DNA of 64,000 nucleotides from Heliopora coerulea. Its lineage: Eukaryota > Cnidaria > Anthozoa > Scleralcyonacea > Helioporidae. The notes under the pieces were generated by a model. That model was not told the DNA's origin. It did not search any database and saw only the letters and a program-made list of their open reading frames with translations. Shown piece by piece: positions 41,058 through 51,679 of this stretch. Position 1 is the stretch's first letter; every line of letters starts with the position of its first letter. Position numbers and translations under genes: made by a program. Location: assembly GCA_030142905.1 (NCBI GenBank), contig JASJOG010000123.1, positions 538,501 to 602,500 on the forward strand, in the 5' to 3' direction.

Positions 41058-42656
41058 ATGGCGGCAACATTAGAGAAAGGAGTGGAGGAAAAACTTATTT
41101 TGCTTGTTGAAAACCACAGCGTGATTTACGATAAAACTAATTCAAATTACAAGGACACAGACTTAAAGGATAGTGTCTGGAGAAGCGAAAAGAACTTGTG
41201 TTAAATTCAAAAGTTGGATGAGAGCGGCCTGTCTGGCGAATTTGAAACTGTTTACAAGTCCGGACAAAGTCCAGTAAATCTGTGTAGAAAACAAGGCTAT
41301 TTTTTCACAGTGACATTTGGAAATTCAATAAAAACATAACACTGATGTCATTTGAAACGTTTTGCATGATTGTTATGTCCCGGTATCGAATTACCGTGAA
41401 ATGAACAATTTGGCTTTGTGCCACACTTCAACTGCCAGTGTTCCAGTTAGTTGTCAAAAACTTGTCAGATACACCCATCAGAAAATGTTTAATTTCGTTA
41501 ACATTTTGGTCTTCGTTCTCTTCAAGATCAAAAATCTTTGTATTATATATATATTTTTAATGGAATGAAATAAGCGGTTTAGCCACAAAACCAGACTTTT
41601 GTGGTTTTATATGCTTGTGAATATTTTTTCAGTCTTGAATCCAGTATAGTGCTGCAAAATTGTCATATGCTTGGATTTCTAGCCCCTAATTTTTAAAACA
41701 TATGAATCCGAATGGATTAAAATTCACAAAAGATGAATACTTATTTATCACTCTACCCTGTGCTAAAAATTCAGGGCTTTCAATTGGCTTATTGAAGAGC
41801 TTTAGTAATTTTTGTAGATGCACTGCTGCACTAGCTGAAGTCAGCCATTTTGCTTGCCCGTTGGGGTAGGGTGTGGGTTTGGCCTGCTTCCAGCGCCTTG
41901 GGCGTTAATGAGTTAATGAGCATCAAGTGTGACTCCAAATGTTTAAGCAAGCTCCTGCTGAAAGTTTGAATAACAGTTGACAAGAACAGTACTATTTATG
42001 TCACACACCAGGCTGGAACATAGTTTTATAAAGTCATCCACAAAACAGCTTTCAACCCTTACAAGTTTTTCCTATCATTTATCTTACCTGAGAAAAAGGT
42101 TTTGTATCTTATCATTGACTTACTTTTGTAAAAAACCTATTTTAGAGATTAGAAAAGTAAAATAATGTGCAACCCAATTTTTTGTGTATAATCAGGTGTT
42201 TTATCTGATTTTTGCAGCACATCTTCAAATAAAAATGCCACATTCAACCAAATGTTGCCTGAGGATGCTGAGGAGACTGAAAACATAAATACAGAGAATG
42301 ATTACCATTCAGATGATGAAGATTCTGCTTTGACATCGGAAAAATCATATACAAACGAAAGTATCTCAAACTCATCCCAAAGTGATATTGCAAATACTTC
42401 AAAGCCCATAACACCAAATATTACAACCCACTGCACTGGAAAACGACGGAAGCCACGTGACCCAGTATCTGAACAAATCATTAATTATTTGAATAGCAAG
42501 AAGTCTCCCTCTGAACATCCACAAGTAAAAAATGATGAAGAGTATTTTGCCCTTAGTATTGTTCCTACTCTGAAGAGAATGACAGACAAGCAAAAGGCAC
42601 TGGCTAAAATACGTATTCAGCAGCTTCTATATGAGATTGAGTTTAGCAATGAGTAA
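41058..42656 (+). pseudogene. Harbinger H1 accessory protein, MADF plus BESS domains
   Basis: ATG 41058 begins MAATLEKGVEEKLILLVENH and continues SVIYDKTNSNYKDTDLK with a conserved W. This is the first half of a MADF (Myb-like DNA-binding) domain. The frame meets TAA at 41202, so either an intron donor was missed or the domain is damaged. A second exon with acceptor ttttgcag (to 42217) is open to 42656. It has an acidic Ser-rich linker and a C-terminal BESS motif (SIVPTLKRMTDKQKALAKIR, then LLYEIE). In Harbingers the Myb-like partner carries the transposase to the ends. The exon between 41200 and 42217 is unresolved, so I call it probably broken. Confidence 0.6.
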
Positions 42657-42880
42657 CAGTGACTGAAATGTTAGTTGTTTTCTATGTTACTTTCATATTC
42701 TTTTTGTTCAGTTCCCGTGTAGCACCAAAACAATATATACATGTTATGTTGTTATTTGATGCATAAATGAAATATGCAAGAGCAAGCAATCCTTTCTATT
42801 ATTTTTAATTATCTTTTAAGAGCTCAATATCAACTTGATGGCAATCTGGTACTATTTCAATATTACATTGAATTCTTCAG

Positions 42881-44477
42881 CTAAACAGAGCAATGGAAGG
42901 AACTCCTTTGTACTGTGTCATATTGCCAAAGCACTTCACTATCTCCAAGACAAAAGTACGGCTTAAATTTGTCCCTTACAGCATATGCATTAGCTGATGC
43001 TCTACAACCCATATTCATAATATTTTGCAGTGAATTACTTTCATGCACATTACTTTCTATTTCCTCAACATTAAAACTCTGTGAAGCAATCTCACATTTT
43101 GACTTTTGTATGTAGTTATGTAGAGCACAACATGCCTTTACAACTTTTTCAACTCGCTGTGCATGTAAATTAATCCGCCTCTGAAAGATCCGCCATCTCT
43201 GTGCTAAAATTCCAAATGCATTTTCTGAGATTCTTCGTGTTCGTGACAAGCGATAATTAAAAATACACTGATCAATTGGTATATTTTTTCCTGGATAAGG
43301 GCGTAAAAGGTATGTCTTAAGTGGAAAGGCCTCATCGCCAACAATGACATAGGGCATGGGACCAAGTGCAGAACCTCCAGGTAGGGCAATAGGAGATGGT
43401 ATATTCAGTTTTCCTGTTGCCAGTCCTTTACCAAGCAATGACATGGCAAAAATTCCACCATCACAATTTGGTCCATAACTACCAATGTCCACAGCTGTGA
43501 AACAATCAGCATCAACCAATGCCAATAAAACAAGAGAAAATGTCCCTTTATAATTGAAATAAAGTGAGCCTGTGTTGGGAGGTGCCTGGAGAACTATATG
43601 TTTGCCATCTATAGCTCCGATACAGTTGGGGAAATTCCATTTGTTTTTGAATCTCTTAGATATAGCTCGCCATTCATCCTGTGTTGGCATTTTCATATAT
43701 GAACTGGAGAGGCTTGTCCAAAGTGCTTCACATGTCTCCTCAACAATACCACCAACAGTGGATGCACCTACTTTATAGCTAAATGCTATAGTTTTGTATG
43801 AATCTCCAGTTGCCAGAAATCTGAAAAAAAATAAGATAATATATCGAACAATTCGTATTTCACACCTGCAGACAATTCAAGGGGCTACAAGCGCCATATA
43901 ACAGGTAGAATTTCAGTCCACGAAGAGGTTCAGTTCTACAGATAAACAGTAACTTAAGCCATAAGATATTGCATTAGCTACATTAAGATTTATAATCCAA
44001 AAACGGAAACAGTTATTAAAATATAAATAGCCTAGTCCAATGTAGTCAACTTAAATGCACTTGAAGGAAAATGATGAAATCTAGAGTTAGATGAGTTTTC
44101 TACTTTGAAATTACAAACAAAATATGGTGAAAAACTCTAATTAATAACAATAAAATTGACTAAATAATACACTAATAATTTTATCTTACCTCAAACAGAT
44201 TGCCAATCGCTGCTGGGGACTTATTGCTTTCCTGTAGTTGGTGGTCATTTTACGGATGATAGGTCCAACAACTTGCAGCAAATAATCGAACATCCCGGGA
44301 GTCACTCTGAAATACTGGACGAACCTTTGCTCGTCGAGTCTGAGCTCTGGCACCAGGCGATGAAATTCACCATAATGCCGCCTCTTTCTTATTATGTCAT
44401 GAACCCAGTTTTTTTCGCCGTTTACGCCGTCGATTAGCCAGCAAAAGTAACAACATTTCCTCCTCCTCGTCAGCCAT
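42881..44477 (-). pseudogene. Harbinger H1 transposase (HARBI1-like), one frameshift
   Basis: The minus-strand exon 1 (44477-44190) starts MADEEEEMLLLLLANRRRKR. A seven-T run (plus 44409-44415) puts WVHDIIRKRRHYGEFHRLV in another frame, one base too many. The intron spans 44189-43821 (gtaaga ... tttcag). Exon 2 (43820-42881) has GAIDGKHIVLQAPPN (first Asp), VDIGSYGPNCDGGIF (second Asp), VGDEAFPLKTYLLRPYPG and SENAFGILAQRWRIF (Glu), the complete DDE triad of PIF/Harbinger nucleases. Apart from the single-base shift the gene looks intact, so death is recent or the shift is an assembly error. Confidence 0.85.
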
Positions 44478-46645
44478 GTTGTTCTCACAAGAAATCGCGC
44501 TTGGTCTGCACGAAATACATGCAGCGCTTGACCGCGCGAATTGAGAAATAATTCGCTTCGCATTCGGTGTGTGTGGGCCTTTAATGTATATGAGGAACAA
44601 TAAGGGACCAAGATTTGATCCCTGCGGGATTCCACAGGTAATATTTTATGGTTCTGACATTGCAAGCTTTATTTTACAAATTTGTTTTCTTTGAAATAAG
44701 TATGATTGAAACCACCGCAACGGCGTTCCTCTCACTCCATAATATTCTAATTTGGAAATCAGAATCTTATGGTCGACAGTGTCAAACGCTTTTTTTAGGT
44801 CCAAAAATAATATTCCATTAATTAAACCCTCATCCATATTCGAAAGCCATTTTATTGTAGAGTGTAGGAGGGCCATTTCAGTTGAATGTTGAGGACGAAA
44901 TTCTGACTGGTAAATCGAAAGTATTTCATTATGGGACAAGAATTCGTAAAGTTGTCCGTAAACTATTTTTTCAAAAATCTTTGCAACGGCGGATATAACT
45001 GATATCGGCCAGTAATTTCCGCAAATTGATTTATCGCCTGATTTGTAAATTGGTGAAATTTTGGCGTATTTCAGATCATCTGGAAATATTCCTGTATTTA
45101 GAGACAAATTGAATATGTACGTTAGTGAGTCTATAATGGAGTCCCCTGTCGCTTGTAAAAGTTTAATGGAGATCTTGTCAATGCCCGATGATTTAGTTGC
45201 TTTAGCTTCTTTTATTTCCTCCTTAATTTGCGTATTTGTGATATTTCGAAATTGAAATACGCCAATCCCACGAGATTCGGACGTCATGTAATGTCGATGA
45301 TCGTGATCATTAGGAGGGATATCTCCTGCAAGCTTAGGACCAATTGTGGAAAAGTATTTATTGAACTCATTAGCAATGTCCTTATCATCAGTCAGTGTTT
45401 CACCGTTGACAACAATCTCTTTTACTGTTGTTACTTTTGATTGCTTATTTAACAGTTCATTTAAGAATTTCCGACCTTCCTTACTATTTTTGCAATTTTC
45501 CAAATTAGACTTGAAATATTTTGCTTTAGCTTCCTTTATTATTTTATTAACCTGGTTTCGACAGTTCTTGTATGCCTCGTGATATATAGGAGAATTGTAT
45601 TTCACTGCTTTTTTCTTTAAATAATCCCTACGGTGACTCATATTTTTAATGTCGTTAGTTAGCCACGGCTTGTATTTATTTTTAACTTTTTTAGTCCTAA
45701 TAGGCGCATGGGTGTCGGCAATTTTTAAGAAAGTCTCTTTCCAATAGTTCCAAGCTGTGTTAGGATTAGTATGATGATACAATTCATTAAATGAATGTTT
45801 TAAATCATTTTGAAAGTGAATTGCATTGAAATTTTTAAATTGTCTCGTTTCAACTAATTTAGAATTTCGGAATACTTGCTTTACGACATATATAAACAAG
45901 GCTATGATCACTAATCCCGACATGCATAACCCCAGAATCTATGGTCTTATTGTCATGTAATTTTGTTAATATTAAATCGATTAGGCTTTGAGTAGTTGTT
46001 GTAACCTTTGTCGGTTTAAGAATATGTTGTTGTAACTGATATATATCGAATATGTCCTTGAGTTTACTGGTGCGAAAGTCTTCTTCTGTCTTTAAGAGAT
46101 TACAGTTGAAATCACCAGTTATGACTATCTCAAGATTTTCGTCATCGGCTTTACGCAAAAAGTACTCAAATTTTTCGTAAAATGTAGCATCTTAAGTTAG
46201 GTGGGCGATACCATGTTGAAATCAAGAAGGATTTAGTTTTTTGTTTTTTGACTTCCAAACAGATAGCTTCAGCCTCATCAGGAATTATATTTTCTCGTAG
46301 GTTATATGAAATATTGTTTTTTATATAAATTGCAACGCCCCCACCATTTCTATTTCTATCTACTCTTACTATTTCATAGCCCGTGATTTCTACTTCCTCA
46401 TCTCGTATTGTTCTGTCTAATCTTGTTTCATTAATGCATATTATATCGAAAGGTTGTTCACTTAACAGAATTCTAAGCTCTTCGATATGTTTGTATAGGC
46501 TTGTTATGTTTAGATGTCCAATTTTAAAGCCTTTTAATTTTGGATATGGGCTGTGGCTCACTTGTAATTACGGGTTCTCGTGGTTGGTACTTTCAGATAA
46601 ATTAGATACTTTAATATCTGAAGACTTATCTTTATTTACCAATAG

Positions 46646-48343
46646 TCAGTTTAGTTGCTTTAAGTAGCCTATAATGTTTTTCGCCAAAATAGCTGTGCCC
46701 TGTCGATTAAAATGCACGCCATATGAGTTTAAATGGCTACGATTAATGTTTTCATTTGAGATTAATTTCCAGTTGTTCTGTTTACATACCTTTTGTATGT
46801 CAGCATTTACTTGCGTGATCTTTACAGCAAGATTTAAATCATCGGCCCTGGTGATTATTTCAGATATAGTAAGTTTTGTACTTGGATTTGCGTCCATAAT
46901 CTCCTTCCCAATTGAATATATATTCGCAGAGATTTCTTGTGAAGATTTAAATTTTACATCATTTGTTCCTACATGTAATACCACACATTCAGGAGCAGAT
47001 TTCAGGGTAGGTTTGATATAGTGAGTCATGTCTTCCAATCGAGCGCCTGGGAAGGTTTTAAGTTGAACCTTTACTCCTGAATTTCTCTGGAGTTTCATAG
47101 GACTAAGATATTTTAGCATGGAATCACCAACAATAGTAACACTTCGTCGTTGCCTAGACAAATTTTGACGTTGATTGAGACTACCTTGGCGATGGTTTTT
47201 CTGTTCTTCTTCTGCTCGAGGTTGACCGTCGGTGTGTTCGGCAGAATTGGTCGTAGAGTTGTTTGTTCGTATCTGTTTCTGTTTTTGTTTTAAATCTCTT
47301 TTGCCATTTGTCGATTGGATGTTCTGCGGCGTCTCGTCAACGTCTTGAGATAGTTCACTAAGAACTTCATATCTGTTGATAACTTCGACAGTGGGCGCTA
47401 TGATGCTATTCGTTTTACATCTACCAGTAGGTTGATGAACAGTGTGCCATATTTCTATTTGGTCCTCTTCAGGATTTAATTCATTTACTCCTTTCTTTTG
47501 TAATTCGCCTGCAGCATAATTGCTCGTTAATTTATGGGATGGCTCAATGTTCTCGCATACCTTTCAATAATCTTCATATATGAGTTTAATAGCAGCAAGT
47601 AAACTTGACTTTTCACTCTCTACATCTTTGATTTTGGTATTCAAATCAGCTACAACGTAAGAGACGGTGTTGATTCTATTCCTAAAGGCTTCATTTTCTT
47701 TCTTTAGTTGGCTGTTTTCTCTTTGTAACATGGTAAGACATTGCTGAACTAGGTCATTCGTCACGCAAGATTTCTGATCATTGTCGTGGTTTGCTGGTGT
47801 TGATGTGCTTTCGGGTGTCTTATTGAAATGAGAACAGTGATATTTAAGTTCTTCTTTAATGTTATTCATTTGGGATTTAATTTCCTCAATCGAATATTCC
47901 AGTGTAGTTAGCCGATCATTAGTTATGCAAGGAACAGGTAATGGCCGATTTTGTTCTACAAAAATAGCCTGATCAATAAGCTTCTCACCATCTTCGCGAT
48001 TCTCCAAGTTATCTTTACTGTCCAGTGAGAGTAACGAGGAAAGTCTCGCCTTGATTTCCTTGCCCTTTAGTCCTCCCACAGTAAACGTTTGTTTAGAAGG
48101 ATACCAGCGAATTGACACATCATCAGTTTCGATAAGCTTGCACTCACCACCTGGCGAACTCCATTTCGATTTTATCCCCAAAACATCTTCAACAAACTGT
48201 TGGAAGGATTTGAAATCTCTCAACCATTTCAGCTTCCCTTTACTAGTGATTTCCAACAGCTTTCTCAAACAATCGCCATCACTAACAACTAAATCTTCCA
48301 AGACTTTATCGGAGCGCATTTCACCATGACCTTCCATGCTCAT
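46646..48343 (-). pseudogene. LINE B ORF1: N-terminal domain, coiled coil, SGNH hydrolase
   Basis: ATG 48343 starts MSMEGHGEMRSDKVLEDLVV. The N-terminal domain (KGKLKWLRDFKSF, WSSPGGECKLIETDDVSIRW) is the counterpart of that in LINE A. A coiled coil follows (ENSQLKKENEAFRNRINTV). One TGA at 47564 interrupts the frame, which otherwise runs on to the SGNH hydrolase-like domain (47161-46646) with GDSM, GTNDV and VHFNRQG. The same three-part plan in two LINE families supports a conserved ORF1 architecture. Confidence 0.85.
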
Positions 48344-48360
48344 GGGTGAAAAAAAAGCAC

Positions 48361-49262
48361 CAAAACTGTCATCAACGAATTTACTGACGTACTGCCTTTA
48401 CCTACAGGGGACATCGTGGAATTACTGGAACTTTGCCTCACATTAACTTACTTTCAATACAACGGTAAACACTACAAACAGTTACATGACACAGCAATGG
48501 GCTCACCCGTTTCTGTTTTGGTCGCTGAAATTGTAATGCAATCCATAGAGGAACGAGCTCTCGCAACTTACAAACACACGTTACCTTTTTGGTTTCGTTA
48601 CGTTGACGACACGATTACTGCACTACCCGAAGACGAGATTGACGAGTTTCACAAACACATTAACGAACAGAACAGTCACATACAATTTACCAAAGAGATT
48701 GAAGAAGACGGAGCTATTCAGTTCCTACACTGTTTGGTAAGTCGTGACAATAACAAACTACAGAACACTGTCTACAGGAAACCAACGCATACTGACAGAC
48801 TACTGGACCAATCATCGTACAATCCAACCTCACACAAAGCTACCACCATCAAAACATTGACGAGACGCGCACAACTCATTTGTAACTCACCCGACGCTCT
48901 ACGCCAAGAAAATGACTACGTACAATGCGTTTTCCACAAAAACAACTATAACTCTGACTTCATCAAACTTAACACTTACAAAGACAATGAACGCGACGAA
49001 AACAACAGTCCGACAAGAACTACAGCAACGATACCCTACATAAAAGGTACGTCTGAGATTATCTCGCGTATCTTACGACCATACAACATACGAGTAGCGC
49101 ACAAACGGATCACAACTTTACGACATGTACTGACTAACGTAAAGGACAGAGAACAACCACACGAAAGACAAGGTGCAGTTTACAAAATTAATTGCTCCGA
49201 CTGCCAAGCCACTTATGTAGGTGAGACTAGCAGAAACTTAAATATACGACTCACAGAATATA
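48361..49262 (+). pseudogene. P2 Penelope-like RT C-terminal part, truncated GIY-YIG
   Basis: It continues in frame from 39704. It has DIVELLELCLTLTYFQYNG, DTAMGSPVSVLVAEIVMQ, FRYVDDTITALPEDEID (intact catalytic pair), FLHCLVSRDNN and VYRKPTHTDRLLDQS. GIY-YIG starts at AVYKINCSDCQATYVGETSR and breaks off after NIRLTE at about 49257, losing the His/Glu/Asn half. P2 therefore has an open RT but no complete nuclease. Confidence 0.85.
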
Positions 49263-49531
49263 TACGACTGCTCTGTCAAGTCATAAATTGTCCAGTTACA
49301 GAGGGGGCGAAACCAGCCGCAGGAACCAAGAAAGCCATTTCCTTTGTCGGTCTTAAATCATTTACTGGCTTCAGTGTTCAAATAATGTAAACAACTTGCG
49401 AGAGATCCATACAAGGGAAAAAAGAACGAGACCAAATCGATTTGCTTCAATACGGTACCTAAGTACGGTTTGTTCAACAACATACCAGTCCCCGAGCTGG
49501 CACACGGTATTTTTGAGTGACCAGAACCCAT

Positions 49532-49569
<38 letters not shown>

Positions 49570-51191
49570 AGATACATACACAAAGCGAAAATTTTTCTTC
49601 CTAGTAACCACGCGTGTAACAGGACTCCACGCACGTCAAGATTAGTACCCTCGCACCGCGCTTCGCGTGGTGGGCGAGGGGATAAATCCTCCAATACATA
49701 CACTTGGTAAACCCGAGATCCGAAAAACAAAGACAAGACGAATACAGAAACGGTAATATCTCCTCTTTACTGTTAAGCCACTGTCAAACTGCTAAAGTTA
49801 CATAATGTTATCGAAAACTTTTTTGTTACTTTAGTCACATTTCTTCAAAGAGGTGACTGGCACTGATCTTCGCTAGGGTAAAAATCATCGAATTTCTGCT
49901 GATTTTCAGTTACTCTGGCCACGTTAAAAGTTCTCCACTATCGAAAGATAAGTTTTATTGCTAAAAATGTAATGGTTAACTGGTTTTCGTTGAAATCACA
50001 ACCATTAAGAGCGAAAATCATAATTCAGTAATAGCCGTATAACTACAAGTGGGTCCTTCCAATATGGCCGCCGTGAAATTTTCAGCTTCACTTCCGGCTT
50101 CAATTTTCGCTGAGCGAGAGACTGGAGTTGCTCTATCCAGTCTTATTTAGAGATCAGTATATAAAATGAATTCAGAAAAAAGTATAAGATATCGTGATGG
50201 TACCATCTTTTCTTAATTCAAAGGGCTCCACGGCTTTCCCCTCGTGTCCCCGCAAAAAAGGGCGACGGGGGGCACTCCCGTGGCCCTGTGGTTCCGACCC
50301 TCCTGACTGTGGCAAGAAAGCCAACTAGTCTTTGCTGTCAACCAGTTTGGTGTTGTAGTTACACGATTCTTTAAGACATCACATGTTCTTTCATTGTTAA
50401 GACAGTCAAAAAAATCTTTTTTGCAATACCACTTGTACCACCAATTTCAGACCTCATGACATTACTCTAATTTACTTTATTTTCTGATTTTTTTTTTAAA
50501 TTTAATAAACTTCGGCAACTCATCAAAACACTGTGATTAAAAAAAAAGGAAAAAAGCCGAAAACATCCCATGGTTAGAAATGGCCAACCTGCGTACGCAA
50601 CCCAAAAGGTCCATTACTTTGGAGGTTCTAATTCAGGTTAAATACTTTTGTTTTCACCTTCGATCGTACACGTAAGTCTTGCCAAAAACAACCAAATGTC
50701 ATTTATTTTAAAGCAGCAATACGTCATTTATTTTTCTGAGTGTTGTGGTTTAGTGGTATGCGTGGTTGAGATACTCTCCACATATTGTTCTAGAAGCTTT
50801 CTGTGAACTTATTTACACAATACATTTGATTCACTGATTTTAAACTTCTCGCCTGTCAGAACCTAGCTATGATCAATAACATCAAGCGTCTTTAAATTGT
50901 TGAACGAGTATTCGGCCTCTAACAAGAATTTTCGCAGTATTTCGGTGGCAAACCGTTTGGTTAATTATTAGCGTTTTTCAATCCAGCCTCAATAGTTCAT
51001 GCGTTGCCCTCCTGTGCCCTTTCGCGTTATTAGATTCATTAAGAATTTCACAGTTATGACGCTAAGAATAAACTCCAGAGGTAATCTTGATGACCGAAGA
51101 AATCTGATTAGTCTCAAAGTATACACATTGTCGGTTGCGATCCGCGAATAATCTTTCGTTCGTCGACCACCTGAATTATTAAAAGCCGGCG
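49263..51191. other. Intergenic DNA with TA microsatellite
   Basis: A TA tract lies at 49533-49565. A short ccgcaaaaaagggcgacggg / cactcccgtggccc stretch lies at 50250-50290. No ORF with family signal. Confidence 0.45.
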
Positions 51192-51300
51192 ATGTTTGGG
51201 AACAATTCAGACGAGATGGCGACGCGTGGAAGGTCTTCCGAGAGACGACTTCGCAAAATCAGCCTTGTTTTGATTTATCCTTTTGTGTGTATACATCAAG
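51192..51300 (+). CDS. Possible orphan first coding exon
   Basis: ATG 51192 (or the in-frame ATG 51216) opens an Arg-rich stretch (MATRGRSSERRLRK) followed by a hydrophobic segment (ISLVLIYPFVCI). It ends at a strong donor, CAAG|gtaagt (intron from 51301). The shape is that of a signal-anchor N-terminus, but no following exon can be matched within the window, and Harbinger H2 lies 380 bases on. It may be a real gene start or chance. Confidence 0.3.
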
Positions 51301-51679
51301 GTAAGTTCAAATGCATAGGAAAAACAGATACTATAAAAGCACCAAGGGATCTTGCAGATATAGTACGTAAGCACATTCCCATATAGCTTTTAGAGATGAA
51401 GAAGATTAAGTCATGATTTGCTCGCAGTCAACTTCATTTTCTTTCAATATTATAAATGTTGTACATTGATGTTATCATGGAAGGTGTATATGACTAATTT
51501 TCTCTTTTTCTTTGTTATCATCCCGAGTGATCTGAACTCGTAAAAGGTCGTTCTGTCTGGTTTCAAAAAGTATATACTGTACTATTTCATTCATCTGCTT
51601 AAGATACCAAGCGTTTTCAGAGGATGCAATAGCCACCTTGTTGGCGTTTATTAAACTTTTTGACGAGATTTAGCTGTTA
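51301..51679. other. No feature recognised
   Basis: AT-rich sequence before Harbinger H2. It would be intronic if the exon at 51192 is real. Confidence 0.4.

Larger units (their letters stand above)
40806..44580. mobile_element. PIF/Harbinger transposon H1, two genes, 3.8 kb
   Basis: Terminal inverted repeats aggccgacacacaccgaacg (40806) and, read inward from 44580, aggcccacacacaccgaatg. The flanks cta (40803-40805) and tta (44581-44583) fit a TWA target with one mutation. It interrupts the LINE B sequence between LLFLIYI and DLPNCLE. It carries a minus-strand transposase and a plus-strand MADF/BESS gene, the classical two-protein Harbinger plan. Confidence 0.9.
39922..46561 (-). pseudogene. 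LINE B ORF2: AP endonuclease and RT, split by Harbinger
   Basis: The minus-strand endonuclease has CINETRLD, GDFNCN and SDHSLVYI, with frameshifts near 46165 and 45890. The RT (45923-44646) shows SGIDKISIKLLQ, PISVISAVAKIFEK, FRPQHSTEMALL and FLDLKKAFDTVDHKIL. A TAA at 44646 precedes CGIPQGSNLGPLLFLIYI, which is cut by the Harbinger at 44580. It resumes at 40802 (DLPNCLETTHAAMFADDTNI, with an intact FADD box). A frameshift near 40420 precedes the C-terminal YNTLVLPHFIYCSNVW block, ending at 39922. Motifs A and C are preserved. Confidence 0.88.
39705..48356 (-). mobile_element. LINE B: CR1-like non-LTR retrotransposon carrying a nested Harbinger
   Basis: The minus-strand LINE is about 4.9 kb without the 3.8 kb Harbinger. 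ORF1 is at 48343-46646 and ORF2 at about 46561-39922. The 3' end is a (gtaaa)n tail seen as tttac repeats at 39705-39745. It lies in P2. It is a different family from LINE A but has the same domain plan. Confidence 0.9.
39701..48360. repeat. 4-bp target-site duplication of LINE B
   Basis: gcac at 39701-39704 and at 48357-48360. Removing one copy with LINE B leaves the P2 frame continuous. Confidence 0.75.

Noticed and set aside
41362..41568. ORF between the two exons of the MADF-BESS gene
   Set aside because: It does not match the remainder of a MADF domain and has no splice sites joining it in frame.
43572..43778. Plus-strand ORFs over the Harbinger transposase
   Set aside because: They are antisense shadows of the minus-strand DDE gene.
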